Source: Tepidimonas fonticaldi (GTDB taxonomy: Bacteria > Pseudomonadota > Gammaproteobacteria > Burkholderiales > Burkholderiaceae_C). From it: 64,000 bases of DNA. Of this stretch, positions 28,099-38,483 are shown one piece after another. A program made the position numbers and the translations under genes. The DNA is taken from the NCBI RefSeq assembly GCF_007556755.1, contig NZ_VJOO01000003.1, forward strand, positions 1 to 64,000, given 5' to 3'. The notes beneath the pieces are model-generated. The model was not told the DNA's origin. It saw only the letters and a list, made by a program, of their open reading frames with translations, and searched no databases. Numbering within the stretch: the first letter of the stretch is position 1; each line of letters begins with the position of its first letter.

Positions 28099-28542
28099 AT
28101 GTACCAGCGCATCCTGGTAACCACCGACGGCTCCAAGCTGTCCGACCGTGCCGTAGAGCACGCCATCGCCCTGGCCGACCTGACGGGGGCGGAGCTCGTC
28201 GCGTTGCGCGTCGTGCCGCGCTACCCGCAGACATATTTCGAAGGGGGGGTGGCGCTTGGCACGCCCGAGGTGCGGCAGATCGAAAAGCAGTGGGAGGACG
28301 AAGCGCGCCAGACGGTGGCCGCCGTCAAGACGCTGGCCCAGGCACGGCAGGTGAAGGTCAAGCCGATCACGGTCAAATCCGACCTGATCGCCGAGGCCAT
28401 CATCGCCGCGGCCAAGCGCCACAAATGCGACCTGATCGTGATGGCGTCGCACGGGCGGCGGGGCATCAAGCGGCTGCTGCTGGGCAGCGAGACACAGCAG
28501 GTGCTGACGCACTCGCACATCCCCGTGCTGGTGCTGCGCTGA
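28099..28542 (+). CDS. Universal stress protein (UspA family)
   Basis: A 147-residue single-domain Usp protein. The ATP-binding signature is GRRGIKRLLLGSET near the C-terminus, which matches G-2x-G-9x-G-S/T, and the N-terminus has the usual ILVTTDGS. GGAG precedes the ATG. The FNR box 95 bases upstream suggests induction at low oxygen, as known for Anr-controlled usp genes in Pseudomonas. It is divergent from ccoI. Confidence 0.92.
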   Translation: MYQRILVTTDGSKLSDRAVEHAIALADLTGAELVALRVVPRYPQTYFEGGVALGTPEVRQIEKQWEDEARQTVAAVKTLAQARQVKVKPITVKSDLIAEAIIAAAKRHKCDLIVMASHGRRGIKRLLLGSETQQVLTHSHIPVLVLR

Positions 28543-28561
28543 AGCGAGCACCGCCCGCCGT

Positions 28562-30127
28562 TCAGGCGGCGAAGCTGTCGCGGTAGCGCTCGCGCAAAAG
28601 GTTTTTTTGCACCTTGCCCATGGCGTTGCGCGGCAGTTCGTCCACCACCACGCAGCGTTTGGGCACCTTGTAGTTGGCCAGGCGCGTGCGCAGCGTGGCC
28701 AGCACGGCGTCCGGATCGATACGGTGGCCGGGCTGCGCGATCACCAGGGCCACGCCCACCTCGCCAAAATCGGGGTGCGGCACACCCACGACGGCGCTTT
28801 CGGCCACGCCGGGCAGTTCGTTGATCGCGCCCTCCACCTCCGCCGGGTAGACGTTGTAGCCCCCGCTGATGATGAGATCCTTGCTGCGGCCGACCAGCGT
28901 CAGGTAGCCGCGCTCGTCGATGACACCGACGTCCCCGGTGCGAAACCACCCGTCGGCGGTGAACTCGGCGCGGGTTTTGTCGGGCATGCGCCAGTAGCCC
29001 TGAAACACGCTGGGGCCGCGCACCTGCACACCGCCCACCTCGCCGGTCGGCAACGGCCGGTCGCCATCGCCGACGATGCGCAGCGCCACCCCCGGCAGCG
29101 GAAAACCCACGGTGCCGCCGCGGCGCTCGGCCTGCCCACCGTAGCGGGGGTCGGGCGTGCAGGGGTTGGAGGTGAGCATGATCGTCTCGCTCATGCCGTA
29201 GCGCTCCAGAATGGTGTGGCCGGTGCGCTGCTGCCAGGTGCGAAAGGTCTCGATCAGCAGCGGCGCCGAGCCGCTGATGAACAGCCGCATGTGCGCGCAA
29301 CGCTCGGCGGTCAGCTCCGACTCGGCCAGCAGCCGGGTGTAGAGCGTGGGCACCCCCATGAAGACGGTGGCGCGCGGCAACCAATTCAGCACGGTGCACG
29401 GGTCGAACTTGGCCGCCCACAGCATGGGGCTGCCGTTGAGCAAGGCGCCGTGCACCGCGACGAACAGCCCGTGCACGTGGAAGATGGGCAGCACATGGAT
29501 GAGCACGTCGTCCGGGCGCCAGTCCCAGTAGCGGCGCAGCACCTCGGCATTGGCGAGCAGGTTGCCGTGCGTCAGCATCGCCCCCTTGCTGCGCCCGGTG
29601 GTGCCGCTGGTGTAAATGATGGAGGCCAGCGCCTGCGCCCCGACCGCGGCGGGCACCTGCTGGTCCGGCTGGTGCGCCGCGCGATCCAGCAGCGTGCCGC
29701 TGCGATCGGCCCCGAGTGTGAACACCGCCCGCGCGCCGCGCCGAAACGCCAGGGCGCTGACCCAGCCAAACCGCTGCGGGGCGCAGACGACGACCGCGGG
29801 CTCGGCATCGTCGATGAAGTACTCGACCTCGGCCGCCGGATAGGCGGTGTTGAGCGGCACATAGACATGGCCCGCGCGCAGGGTACCCAGGTAGAGCATC
29901 AGCGCCTCGACCGACTTGTCCACCTGCACGACCACGCGGGAGGCGGGCGGCAGATCCAGCCCCGCAAGCAGGTTGGCGATCATCGCGCTGCCGCGCTCCA
30001 GGTCGCGCCAGGTGTAGACGAGGCCCTCGTCGGTCTCGATCGCGGGGGTGTCCAGATCGGCGGGGAAGCCGGCGCGCAGCGCGGCGTACAGATTGGTCAC
30101 GGATGCGGTGTCCATCGTCGGGGTCAT
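28562..30127 (-). CDS. Malonyl-CoA synthetase-like acyl-CoA synthetase
   Basis: A 521-residue AMP-binding (ANL superfamily) enzyme that activates a carboxylate to its CoA thioester. The P-loop YTSGTTGRSKGAMLTHGN, the ERYGMSE segment and the C-terminal K of GKVQKN are visible. Overall sequence, including the VPLNTAYPAAEVEYFIDDAEP region, resembles MatB malonyl-CoA synthetases. No malonyl-CoA decarboxylase or transporter is nearby, so substrate is uncertain. The start at 30127 overlaps the lgt stop as ATGA; ATG at 30115 is an alternative. Confidence 0.8.
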   Translation of the reverse strand: MTPTMDTASVTNLYAALRAGFPADLDTPAIETDEGLVYTWRDLERGSAMIANLLAGLDLPPASRVVVQVDKSVEALMLYLGTLRAGHVYVPLNTAYPAAEVEYFIDDAEPAVVVCAPQRFGWVSALAFRRGARAVFTLGADRSGTLLDRAAHQPDQQVPAAVGAQALASIIYTSGTTGRSKGAMLTHGNLLANAEVLRRYWDWRPDDVLIHVLPIFHVHGLFVAVHGALLNGSPMLWAAKFDPCTVLNWLPRATVFMGVPTLYTRLLAESELTAERCAHMRLFISGSAPLLIETFRTWQQRTGHTILERYGMSETIMLTSNPCTPDPRYGGQAERRGGTVGFPLPGVALRIVGDGDRPLPTGEVGGVQVRGPSVFQGYWRMPDKTRAEFTADGWFRTGDVGVIDERGYLTLVGRSKDLIISGGYNVYPAEVEGAINELPGVAESAVVGVPHPDFGEVGVALVIAQPGHRIDPDAVLATLRTRLANYKVPKRCVVVDELPRNAMGKVQKNLLRERYRDSFAA

Positions 30128-30927
30128 CAGAGGGCAACAGGCGTGCGGCGCGCCCACAGCCACAGGGCCACCCCCGCCACGACCATCGGAAGGCTCAGCC
30201 ACTGGCCCATGCTCAGGCCCAGCGACAACAGGCCCAAGTGGGCATCGGGCTCACGGAAGTATTCGGCGGCAAAGCGCATCACGCCGTAGCCGGTGAGGAA
30301 CGCGGCCGATACCTCGCCGACGCGGCGAGGCCGGCGCGCAAACGCCCACAGGAGCACGAACAGCAGCAACCCCTCCAGCGCAAACTGGTAGAGCTGCGAT
30401 GGATGGCGCGGCAGCGGGCCGGCGGCGGGGAACACCATGGCCCACGGCAGATCCGGCGGCGCCGGACGGCCCCACAGCTCGCCGTTGATGAAGTTGCCGA
30501 TGCGGCCCAGCGCCAACCCCACGGGCACGCACGGCGCGACGAAGTCCATGACCTGCAGCCACGGTCGCTGTTGGCGGCGGGCCCACCACGCCATCGCCAG
30601 CAGCACGCCGAGCAACCCGCCGTGGAAGCTCATGCCCCCTTCCCAGACGGCAAACACCCGCCACGGCTCGGCCAGGTAGGTGAGCGGCTTGTAAAACAGC
30701 ACATACCCCAGGCGCCCACCCAGGATCACGCCCAGCACGCCCCAAAACAGGATGTCCTCCACATCCCGCGGCTGCCAGCCGAGCGTTCGGTAGGGCTCGT
30801 GCCGCAGGCGCCGTCGCCCCAGCCAGACGAACATGGCGAAGCCGGCCAAATACATCAGGCCGTACCAGTGCACGGCCAGCGGCCCGATGCGAATGGCCAC
30901 CGGGTCGAATTGGGGATGCATCAACAT
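30127..30927 (-). CDS. lgt: Phosphatidylglycerol-prolipoprotein diacylglyceryl transferase
   Basis: A 266-residue inner-membrane enzyme that transfers diacylglycerol to the lipobox cysteine of prolipoproteins. Seven hydrophobic segments and the signature [14 protein letters not shown] are present, as is the conserved HGGLLG. ATG at 30927 (MLMHP) or 30921 (MHP) are both plausible starts; the longer open frame further upstream is unlikely. It is followed directly by the acyl-CoA synthetase gene with a 3-base overlap. Confidence 0.95.
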   Translation of the reverse strand: MLMHPQFDPVAIRIGPLAVHWYGLMYLAGFAMFVWLGRRRLRHEPYRTLGWQPRDVEDILFWGVLGVILGGRLGYVLFYKPLTYLAEPWRVFAVWEGGMSFHGGLLGVLLAMAWWARRQQRPWLQVMDFVAPCVPVGLALGRIGNFINGELWGRPAPPDLPWAMVFPAAGPLPRHPSQLYQFALEGLLLFVLLWAFARRPRRVGEVSAAFLTGYGVMRFAAEYFREPDAHLGLLSLGLSMGQWLSLPMVVAGVALWLWARRTPVAL

Positions 30928-31019
30928 GCGCCGATGGTACTCGATGGCCGCCGACGGCCGCCCGTTATCATGGTGACGATCGGATGACAGAACACATGTC
31001 CGCACGAAGGAGGGACACC

Positions 31020-31256
31020 ATGGAAGTCCGCACCGACGGCCAGCGCCGCTACCACCGGGTGCGGGCGGTCTTCGAAGAAGCGTTCGAACTCTGCCAGCCG
31101 CTGCTCGACCCCCACCAAGGCATCGCCGGGCACGCCCTCACCCACCACGTTCCGCTGCGGGTGCGGGAGCATTTTCCGGATTTGACGCAGGAGGAGGTCC
31201 TGGTGCTGTTCGTCGCGCTGCGTGCCGCCTGGACACGCAGACGCGTGCGCGGCTGA
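31020..31256 (+). CDS. Hypothetical protein, 78 aa
   Basis: A small, soluble, arginine-rich protein with a likely helical middle ([23 protein letters not shown]) and no membrane segment. AAGGAGG is seven bases before the ATG, which supports translation. It is the only plus-strand gene between lgt and ilvD and ends seven bases from the convergent ilvD stop. I do not recognise the family. Confidence 0.6.
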   Translation: MEVRTDGQRRYHRVRAVFEEAFELCQPLLDPHQGIAGHALTHHVPLRVREHFPDLTQEEVLVLFVALRAAWTRRRVRG

Positions 31257-31263
31257 CCGGGCG

Positions 31264-33177
31264 TCAGTCGTCCAGGCCGGACAAATCCCGCACGGCGCCC
31301 CGGTCGGCGGAGGTGGCCCAATGCGCGTAGGCGCGCAGCGCGGCCGAGACCTTGCGTGCGCGCGGCTTGGCCGGCTTCCAGCCGAGGCGGTCCTGCTCGG
31401 CGCGGCGCGCAGCCAGCTCCTCGTCGCTGACCAGCAGCTCGATGCTGCGGCGCGTGACGTCGATGCGGATGCGGTCGCCGTCGCGCACCAGCCCGATCGT
31501 GCCGCCGGCGGCCGCCTCCGGCGAGACGTGGCCGATCGACAGCCCCGAGGTGCCGCCGGAGAAGCGCCCGTCGGTCAGCAGCGCGCAGACCTTGCCGAGA
31601 CCCTTGGACTTCAGGTACGAGGTCGGGTAGAGCATCTCCTGCATGCCGGGGCCGCCGCGCGGGCCTTCATAGCGGATGACGACCACGTCGCCGGGCTGGA
31701 CCTGATCGCCCAGAATGCCCTCCACCGCCGCGTCCTGGCTCTCGAACACGCGCGCCGGCCCTTCGAAGACGCGCAGCACCGAGGTCGGCACGCTGGTGGT
31801 GTAGCGCAGCTGCTCGACCTCGAACATGCTCTCGTCGATGCCGGCGGTCTTGACGATGCAGCCGTCCTGCGCCAAGTTGCCGTACAGCACCGCCAGCCCG
31901 CCGTCGCGCGAGTAGGCGTGTTCCACCGAGCGGATGCAGCCCTCGCGGCGGTCCAGGTCCAGCGTCGGCCAGCGCGTGCTCTGGCTGAACGGCTGCTGCG
32001 TCGGGATGCCGGCCGGGCCGGCGCGGTAGAAGGTGCGCACCTCCTCCGACTGGGTGACCATCACGTCCCAGTGCGCCAGCGCCTCCGCCAGCGTGGGGCT
32101 GTGCACGGTGCGGGCGTTGGTGTGCAGCAGACCGGCGCGCGCCAGCTCGCCGAGGATGCCCATGATGCCGCCGGCGCGGTGCACGTCCTCGATGTGGTAC
32201 TTGTTGGTGTTGGGCGCCACCTTGCACAGCGTCGGCACGCGGCGCGACAGGCGGTCGATGTCGGCCATGGTGAAGTTCACCTCAGCCTCGCGCGCGGTGG
32301 CCAGCAGGTGCAGCACGGTGTTGGTGGAGCCGCCCATCGCGATGTCGAGCGACATCGCGTTCTCGAACGCCTCGAAGGTGGCGATCGAGCGCGGCAGGAC
32401 CGAGGCGTCGTCCTGCTCGTAGTAGCGGCGCGCCAGCTCGACGATCAGCCGGCCGGCGCGGCGGAACAGCTGCTCGCGGTCGGCGTGCGTGGCCAGCACC
32501 GTGCCGTTGCCCGGCAGCGACAGGCCCAGCGCCTCGGTCAGGCAGTTCATCGAGTTGGCGGTGAACATGCCCGAGCACGAACCGCAGGTCGGGCAGGCCG
32601 AGCGCTCGACCTCGGCCACCGTGGCGTCGTCCACGTGCGGGTCGGCGGCCATGACCATGGCGTCGACCAGGTCGAGCTTTTTGATCTGCACCGCCTGCTC
32701 GCCGGGCACGGCCAGGCGCACCTTGCCGGCCTCCATGGGGCCGCCGGAGACGAACACGGTCGGGATGTTGAGGCGCATCGCCGCCATCAGCATGCCCGGC
32801 GTGATCTTGTCGCAGTTGGAGATGCACACCAGCGCGTCGGCGCAGTGCGCGCTGACCATGTACTCGACGCTGTCGGCGATCAGCTCGCGGCTGGGCAGCG
32901 AATACAGCATGCCGTCGTGGCCCATCGCGATGCCGTCGTCCACGGCGATGGTGTTGAACTCCTTGGCCACGCCACCGGCGGCCTCGATCTCGCGCGCCAC
33001 CAACTGACCCAGATCCTTCAGGTGCACATGGCCGGGCACGAACTGCGTGAACGAGTTGGCCACGGCGATGATGGGCTTGTCGAAGTCGCCGTCCTTCATG
33101 CCGGTGGCGCGCCACAGGGCGCGCGCGCCGGCCATGTTGCGGCCTTGCGTGGTGGTGCGGGAGCGATAGGTGGGCAT
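31264..33177 (-). CDS. ilvD: Dihydroxy-acid dehydratase
   Basis: A 637-residue iron-sulfur dehydratase of branched-chain amino acid synthesis that converts dihydroxy-isovalerate and dihydroxy-methylvalerate to the 2-oxo acids. Cysteines in CDKITPGM and [18 protein letters not shown] bind the cluster, and length matches the E. coli-type enzyme. The ATG at 33177 gives the canonical start [26 protein letters not shown]; fifteen further residues are open upstream. Confidence 0.97.
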   Translation of the reverse strand: MPTYRSRTTTQGRNMAGARALWRATGMKDGDFDKPIIAVANSFTQFVPGHVHLKDLGQLVAREIEAAGGVAKEFNTIAVDDGIAMGHDGMLYSLPSRELIADSVEYMVSAHCADALVCISNCDKITPGMLMAAMRLNIPTVFVSGGPMEAGKVRLAVPGEQAVQIKKLDLVDAMVMAADPHVDDATVAEVERSACPTCGSCSGMFTANSMNCLTEALGLSLPGNGTVLATHADREQLFRRAGRLIVELARRYYEQDDASVLPRSIATFEAFENAMSLDIAMGGSTNTVLHLLATAREAEVNFTMADIDRLSRRVPTLCKVAPNTNKYHIEDVHRAGGIMGILGELARAGLLHTNARTVHSPTLAEALAHWDVMVTQSEEVRTFYRAGPAGIPTQQPFSQSTRWPTLDLDRREGCIRSVEHAYSRDGGLAVLYGNLAQDGCIVKTAGIDESMFEVEQLRYTTSVPTSVLRVFEGPARVFESQDAAVEGILGDQVQPGDVVVIRYEGPRGGPGMQEMLYPTSYLKSKGLGKVCALLTDGRFSGGTSGLSIGHVSPEAAAGGTIGLVRDGDRIRIDVTRRSIELLVSDEELAARRAEQDRLGWKPAKPRARKVSAALRAYAHWATSADRGAVRDLSGLDD

Positions 33178-33290
33178 GGATCGATGCGGGATGGGATCAG
33201 GGGATGGCGGCTGCGCGGGCAACCGCCGCTCGGGTCTGCCGTGTCATTGTGCCAGCGCAGCCGCCGGCCGGCGACACGTGGGGTGGCACC

Positions 33291-33530
33291 TCAGGGACGG
33301 AACTTCGGGGGCCGCAGGCTGGCGCGGGCTTTCTCGAGGCGGGCCGCCTTGCGGGCCTCGTCGCGGCGCATCGCGCGGCGCTTGGTGTAGCCCGACCAGT
33401 CCGCCCACCACCACCACAGTGCGGCCAGGGCAAACGGCGCGAGCACCCAGGTCCACGACCACTGCGCCACCGGGCCGATGGCCGCCCACTTGAGAATCAG
33501 CAAGACCACGCCCAGCACGAGAAAGCCCAT
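33291..33530 (-). CDS. Small Trp-rich protein (TIGR04438-type)
   Basis: A 79-residue protein with an N-terminal hydrophobic helix, a tryptophan cluster (LAALWWWWADWSG) in a second hydrophobic segment, and a basic tail. This matches a small Trp-rich family that I know from Burkholderiales. Function unknown; inner-membrane location expected. Confidence 0.7.
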   Translation of the reverse strand: MGFLVLGVVLLILKWAAIGPVAQWSWTWVLAPFALAALWWWWADWSGYTKRRAMRRDEARKAARLEKARASLRPPKFRP

Positions 33531-33621
33531 GGCCACACTCCTGGAACCGAGCGGCGAAACCCCTGTGAAACCCCAGGAATCGCCCGCGGACGTATCGTTT
33601 GCAACAAGCTGTAAAGACGGA

Positions 33622-33649
33622 TTGTGCCCGACGGGCGTCCCGCTAGAAT
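33622..33649 (+). promoter_or_regulatory. Likely promoter of the cytochrome c gene
   Basis: TTGTGC (33622-33627) and TAGAAT (33644-33649) are 16 bases apart, a reasonable sigma-70 promoter ending 46 bases before the ATG. A small GCCCG-A-CGGGC inverted repeat overlaps the spacer. Confidence 0.45.
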
Positions 33650-33695
33650 GCCTTCCGTCTGCCGCTCCTTCCTCAACCTTCACGGGAAAGACACC

Positions 33696-34001
33696 ATGAA
33701 ACGCGCTCTGCTCATCCTGGCCGCGACCGCTGTCGTCTCCGCGCCGGCCCTGGCCGACGAAGCCCTGGCCAAGGCCAAGAACTGCATGGCCTGCCACGCC
33801 ACCGACAAAAAGCTCGTCGGCCCCGCGTACAAGGACATCGCCAAGAAATACGCCGGCGATGCCAAGGCGGTCGACATGCTGGCCACCAAGATCCAAAAGG
33901 GTGGCTCGGGCGTGTGGGGCGCCATCCCGATGCCGGCCAACCCGCAGGTCAACGAGGCCGAAGCCAAGAAGCTGGCCGCCTGGGTGCTGAGCCTGAAGTG
34001 A
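33696..34001 (+). CDS. Periplasmic monoheme cytochrome c (c551/c5 type)
   Basis: A 101-residue protein with a clear Sec signal peptide (MKRALLILAATAVVSAPALA, cleavage after ALA) and the heme motif CMACH shortly after. The likely methionine ligand lies in GAIPMPAN. This is the class I c-551/c8 layout that shuttles electrons to cbb3 oxidase or other terminal reductases; the cbb3 genes in this window make that a natural partner. A bidirectional terminator follows. Confidence 0.9.
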   Translation: MKRALLILAATAVVSAPALADEALAKAKNCMACHATDKKLVGPAYKDIAKKYAGDAKAVDMLATKIQKGGSGVWGAIPMPANPQVNEAEAKKLAAWVLSLK

Positions 34002-34052
34002 TGCGCCGGCCCGCCCGGCCCGGCCGGGCGGTGGACGGTGGCTCGCCAGCCA

Positions 34053-34087
34053 CAAAAAAGCCTCGCGGATCGCGAGGCTTTTTGTTT
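34053..34087. terminator. Bidirectional rho-independent terminator
   Basis: AAAAAGCCTCGCG and CGCGAGGCTTTTT form a perfect stem with a three-base loop and A/T runs on both sides. It lies between the 3' ends of the cytochrome c gene and the convergent acs gene and can stop both transcripts. Confidence 0.92.
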
Positions 34088-34120
34088 TGCCGCCCGTCGG
34101 CGGCCGCCGCAGCGCCGGCG

Positions 34121-36115
34121 TCAGTTGGTCTTGGCCAGCTGCTCCAGGATGTGCGGGTTCTCCAGCGTGGAGACGTCCTGCGTGATCGCCTCGCCCTTGG
34201 CGATCGCGCGCAGCAGGCGGCGCATGATCTTGCCGGAGCGGGTCTTGGGCAGGTTCTCGCCGAAGCGGATGTCCTTGGGCTTGGCGATCGGGCCGATTTC
34301 CTTGGCCACCCAGTTGCGCAGCTCGTTGGCGATCTGCTTGGCCTCCTCGCCCTGCGGCAGCGGGCGCTTGAGCACGACGAAGGCGACGATGGCCTCGCCG
34401 GTCAGGTCGTCCGGGCGGCCGACCACCGCGGCCTCGGCGACGAGGTCGGTCTTGGCCACCAGCGCCGACTCGATCTCCATCGTGCCCATGCGGTGGCCGC
34501 TGACGTTGAGCACGTCGTCGATGCGGCCGGTGATGCGGAAGTAGCCGCGATCCTCGGAGCGCACGGCGCCGTCGCCGGCCAGGTAGTAACCCTTGAGCTC
34601 CTCGGGGAAGTAGCTCTTCTTGAAGCGCTCCGGGTCGCCCCAGATGGTGCGGATCATCGACGGCCACGGCTTCTTGACGACCAGGATGCCGCCCTGGCCA
34701 TTCGGCATGTCGTTGCCCTGCTCATCGACGATGGCGGCGAAGATGCCGGGCAGCGGCAGCGTGCACGAGCCCGGCACCAGCGGCGTGGCGCCCGGCAGCG
34801 GCGTGATCATGTGGCCACCCGTCTCGGTCTGCCAGAAGGTGTCGACGATCGGGCAGCGCTCGCCGCCGACGTGCTTGTAGTACCACATCCACGCCTCGGG
34901 GTTGATCGGCTCGCCCACCGAGCCGAGGATGCGCAGGCTGGACAGGTCCCAGTTCTTCGGGTGGACCTTGTCGTCGGTGTCGCTGGCCTTGATGAGCGAG
35001 CGGATCGCGGTCGGCGCGGTGTAAAAAATGGTGGCCTTGTGGCGCTCGATCATCTGCCAGAAGCGCCCGGCGTTGGGGTAGGTCGGCACGCCCTCGAAGA
35101 CGATCTGCGTGGCGCCCGCCGCCAGCGGACCGTAGGCGACGTAGGTGTGGCCAGTGATCCAGCCGATGTCGGCCGTGCACCAGAAGACGTCGCTGTCCTT
35201 CAGGTCGAAGGTCCACAGCATGGTCTGCTTGGCCCACAGCAGGTAGCCGCCGGTGGAGTGCTGCACGCCCTTGGGCTTGCCGGTGGAGCCGGAGGTGTAG
35301 AGCACGAACAGCGGGTGCTCGGCGCCGACCCACTCGGGGGCGCATTCGGTGGGCTGCCCCGCGAGCGCCTCGTGCATCCACACATCGCGGCCGGGGACCA
35401 TGGCGCAGGCGGTGGCGGTGCGCTGGAACACCACGACGTGGCGCACCGACTCGCACCCGCCCATGGCGATGCCCTCGTCCACGACGGCCTTCAGGGGCAG
35501 TTCCTTGCCGCCGCGCATCTGGTAGTTGGCGGTGATGACGGCCACCGCGCCGGCGTCCTGGATGCGCTCCTGCAGCGCCTTGGCCGAGAAGCCCCCGAAC
35601 ACCACGCTGTGCGTGGCGCCGATGCGCGCACAGGCCTGCATCGCCACCACGCCCTCGATGGTCATGGGCATGTAGATGACGACGCGGTCGCCTTTCTTGA
35701 CGCCCAGGCTCTTGAGGGCGTTGGCAAACTGGCTGACGCGCGCCAGCAGTTCCTTGTAGGTGACGCGGGTGACCGCCCCGTCGTCGGCCTCGAAGACGAT
35801 GGCCGTCTTGTTCTCGACGGGGGTGCCCATGTGGCGGTCCAGGCAGTTGTACGAGGCGTTCAACTCACCGTCGGCAAACCACCGATAGAACGGCTTGTTG
35901 GACTCGTCCAGCACCTGGGTGAAGGGCTTGTGCCAGACCAGCAGCTCGCGCGCGCGGCGGGCCCAGAAGCCCTCGAAATCGGCCTCGGCCTCGGCACACA
36001 AGGCACGGTAGGCGTCCATGCCGGACACGCGCGCCTGGGCCGCCAGCGACGGATGGGGATCGAAAACGCGGTTTTCCACCAGCATCGAAGTGATGGCAGA
36101 GGTCGATTCAGCCAT
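34121..36115 (-). CDS. acs: Acetyl-CoA synthetase
   Basis: A 664-residue ANL-superfamily enzyme that forms acetyl-CoA from acetate, ATP and CoA through acetyl-AMP. The P-loop [11 protein letters not shown] and the C-terminal [11 protein letters not shown], whose lysine is the known acetylation-control site, are intact. Length and N-terminal ACAS domain fit Acs. It stands alone between the terminator and the divergent UPF0114 gene. Confidence 0.97.
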   Translation of the reverse strand: MAESTSAITSMLVENRVFDPHPSLAAQARVSGMDAYRALCAEAEADFEGFWARRARELLVWHKPFTQVLDESNKPFYRWFADGELNASYNCLDRHMGTPVENKTAIVFEADDGAVTRVTYKELLARVSQFANALKSLGVKKGDRVVIYMPMTIEGVVAMQACARIGATHSVVFGGFSAKALQERIQDAGAVAVITANYQMRGGKELPLKAVVDEGIAMGGCESVRHVVVFQRTATACAMVPGRDVWMHEALAGQPTECAPEWVGAEHPLFVLYTSGSTGKPKGVQHSTGGYLLWAKQTMLWTFDLKDSDVFWCTADIGWITGHTYVAYGPLAAGATQIVFEGVPTYPNAGRFWQMIERHKATIFYTAPTAIRSLIKASDTDDKVHPKNWDLSSLRILGSVGEPINPEAWMWYYKHVGGERCPIVDTFWQTETGGHMITPLPGATPLVPGSCTLPLPGIFAAIVDEQGNDMPNGQGGILVVKKPWPSMIRTIWGDPERFKKSYFPEELKGYYLAGDGAVRSEDRGYFRITGRIDDVLNVSGHRMGTMEIESALVAKTDLVAEAAVVGRPDDLTGEAIVAFVVLKRPLPQGEEAKQIANELRNWVAKEIGPIAKPKDIRFGENLPKTRSGKIMRRLLRAIAKGEAITQDVSTLENPHILEQLAKTN

Positions 36116-36270
36116 GTCGGGGGTCTCCTCAGGACGTTTGGAATGGGGACAACGACAGCCGGCAACTGTGCAGCGGGTCTCTGACGAGGCCCTTACGCAA
36201 AGGCGCAGCCCGCCGGCACGGCAGACCCCGCCACTACAATTGGCGCGCCAGATCCGTTACCGAGCGCTTC

Positions 36271-36861
36271 ATGACCCAGTTAAACAAGCCGATCCCGCCG
36301 CTGCCGAAACTGATCTTCGCGAGCCGCTGGCTGCAACTGCCACTGTACATCGGCCTGATCGTGGCGCAAGCGGTGTATGTGTACCACTTCTGGGTGGAAT
36401 TGGTGCACCTGATCGAAGCGGCGTTTGGCAACGAAGCCGCGCTGGACAAGCTGGTCACGAGCATCGGCTACGTCACCTCGGCCAAGCTGGACGGCCTCAA
36501 CGAAACCATCATCATGCTGGTGGTGCTGGCCCTGATCGACGTGGTGATGATCAGCAACCTGCTGATCATGGTCATCGTCGGCGGTTACGAAACCTTCGTG
36601 AGCCGCCTGCGGCTGGAAGGGCACCCGGACCAGCCGGAGTGGCTCAACCACGTCAACGCCGGCGTGCTCAAGGTCAAGCTCGCCACGGCCATCATCGGCA
36701 TCAGCTCGATCCACCTGCTCAAGACCTTCATCAACGCGGCCAACTACACCGACAAGGTGCTGCTGTGGCAGACCGTGATCCATGCGGTGTTTCTGCTGAG
36801 CGCGCTGGCGATCGCGTTGACCGAGAAGCTGATCCACCACCCGGGCGACGACGACCACTGA
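36271..36861 (+). CDS. UPF0114 (YqhA-like) membrane protein
   Basis: A 196-residue inner-membrane protein with four hydrophobic segments. FASRWLQLPLYIGLI, LIDVVMISNLLIMVIVGGYE and the SSIHLLKTFIN motif are characteristic of UPF0114/TIGR00645. Function is not established. A TACAAT hexamer at 36235-36240 may be its -10 element. The fumarase gene follows after 67 bases on the same strand. Confidence 0.9.
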   Translation: MTQLNKPIPPLPKLIFASRWLQLPLYIGLIVAQAVYVYHFWVELVHLIEAAFGNEAALDKLVTSIGYVTSAKLDGLNETIIMLVVLALIDVVMISNLLIMVIVGGYETFVSRLRLEGHPDQPEWLNHVNAGVLKVKLATAIIGISSIHLLKTFINAANYTDKVLLWQTVIHAVFLLSALAIALTEKLIHHPGDDDH

Positions 36862-36928
36862 CGCCCGCCCCCGTCGCGCCGTGCCGGGGATGGCGTGGCG
36901 CGCTGCCGTTACGTCAAGGGAACCCACC

Positions 36929-38479
36929 ATGACCGCCATCCGCCAGGAAGACCTGATCCAGTCCATCGCCGACGCCTTCCAGTACATCAGCTTCTACCAT
37001 CCGCTGGACTACATCCAGGCGCTGGGCAAAGCCTACGAGCGCGAGCAAAGCCCGGCCGCCAAGGACGCCATCGCGCAAATCCTGACCAACAGCCGCCTGA
37101 GCGCCGAGGGCCACCGCCCGATCTGCCAGGACACCGGCATCGCGGTCGTGTTCCTGAAGGTGGGCATGAATGTGACCTGGCCCGACGCCACGATGAGCGT
37201 GCAGGACATGGTCAACGAAGGCGTGCGCCGCGCCTACCTCAACCCCGACAACCCGCTGCGCGCCTCGGTGCTGGCGGACCCGGCCGGCGCGCGCAAGAAC
37301 ACCAAGGACAACACCCCGGCCGTGGTGCACTACGAGATCGTGCCCGGCGATGGCATCGAGGTCATCTGCGCCGCCAAGGGTGGCGGCTCGGAGAACAAGA
37401 CCAAGATGGTCATGCTCAACCCGTCGGACTCCATCGTGGACTGGGTGCTCAAGACCGTGCCGACCATGGGCGCGGGCTGGTGCCCGCCGGGCATCCTGGG
37501 CATTGGCATCGGCGGCACGCCGGAGAAGGCCATGCTGCTGGCCAAGGAATCGCTGATGGCGCCGGTGGACATCCACGAGTTGATCGACAAGAAGCGTTCC
37601 GGCGCCGCGCTCACCCGCGTGGAAGAGCTGCGGCTGGAGTTGTACGAGAAGGTCAACGCGTTGGGCATCGGTGCGCAAGGGCTGGGGGGCCTGACGACCG
37701 TGGTGGACGTCAAGATCCTGGACTACCCCACCCATGCGGCCAGCCTGCCGGTGGCGATGATCCCCAACTGCGCGGCCACGCGCCATGTGCACTTCCACCT
37801 GGACGGCAGCGGCCCGGCCAAGCTGGAACCCCCGAAGCTGGAAGACTGGCCCGCCGTGACCTGGACGCCCGACACCCAGAGCGCCACCCGTGTCAACCTG
37901 GACACCCTGACCAAGGAGGAGGTGGCGTCCTGGAAGGCGGGGCAAAAGCTGCTGCTCAACGGCAAGATGCTCACCGGCCGTGACGCCGCGCACAAGCGCA
38001 TTGCCGACATGTTGGCCAAGGGCGAGAAGCTGCCGGTGGACTTCACCAACCGCGTGATCTACTACGTCGGCCCGGTGGACCCGGTGCGCGACGAGGTGGT
38101 CGGCCCCGCCGGCCCCACCACCGCCACCCGCATGGACAAGTTCACCCGCATGATGCTGGAGAAGACCGGGCTGATTTCCATGATCGGCAAGAGCGAGCGC
38201 GGCCCGGTGGCCATCGAGGCCATCCGCGACAACCGCAGCGCCTACCTGATGGCCGTGGGCGGCGCGGCCTATCTGGTGGCCAAGGCCATCAAGGCGGCCC
38301 GCGTGGTGGGCTTCGAGGACCTGGGCATGGAAGCCATCTACGAGTTCGAGGTGCAGGACATGCCAGTGACCGTGGCCGTGGACGCCACCGGCAACAGCGT
38401 GCACCAAAGCGGCCCGGCCGAGTGGCGCCAGCGCATAGCCAGCGGCGAGTTCAAGGGCATCGCCGTGACGGCGGGCTGA
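36929..38479 (+). CDS. Class I fumarate hydratase
   Basis: A 516-residue iron-sulfur fumarase of the FumA/FumB type that interconverts fumarate and malate in the TCA cycle. N-terminal alpha domain with CQDTG and the KGGGSENK motif, followed by GIGIGGTPEKAM and the beta domain with PAGPTTATRMD. It uses an oxygen-sensitive [4Fe-4S] cluster. The ATG at 36929 is the first that gives the canonical family start. Confidence 0.95.
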   Translation: MTAIRQEDLIQSIADAFQYISFYHPLDYIQALGKAYEREQSPAAKDAIAQILTNSRLSAEGHRPICQDTGIAVVFLKVGMNVTWPDATMSVQDMVNEGVRRAYLNPDNPLRASVLADPAGARKNTKDNTPAVVHYEIVPGDGIEVICAAKGGGSENKTKMVMLNPSDSIVDWVLKTVPTMGAGWCPPGILGIGIGGTPEKAMLLAKESLMAPVDIHELIDKKRSGAALTRVEELRLELYEKVNALGIGAQGLGGLTTVVDVKILDYPTHAASLPVAMIPNCAATRHVHFHLDGSGPAKLEPPKLEDWPAVTWTPDTQSATRVNLDTLTKEEVASWKAGQKLLLNGKMLTGRDAAHKRIADMLAKGEKLPVDFTNRVIYYVGPVDPVRDEVVGPAGPTTATRMDKFTRMMLEKTGLISMIGKSERGPVAIEAIRDNRSAYLMAVGGAAYLVAKAIKAARVVGFEDLGMEAIYEFEVQDMPVTVAVDATGNSVHQSGPAEWRQRIASGEFKGIAVTAG

Positions 38480-38483
38480 TCGA

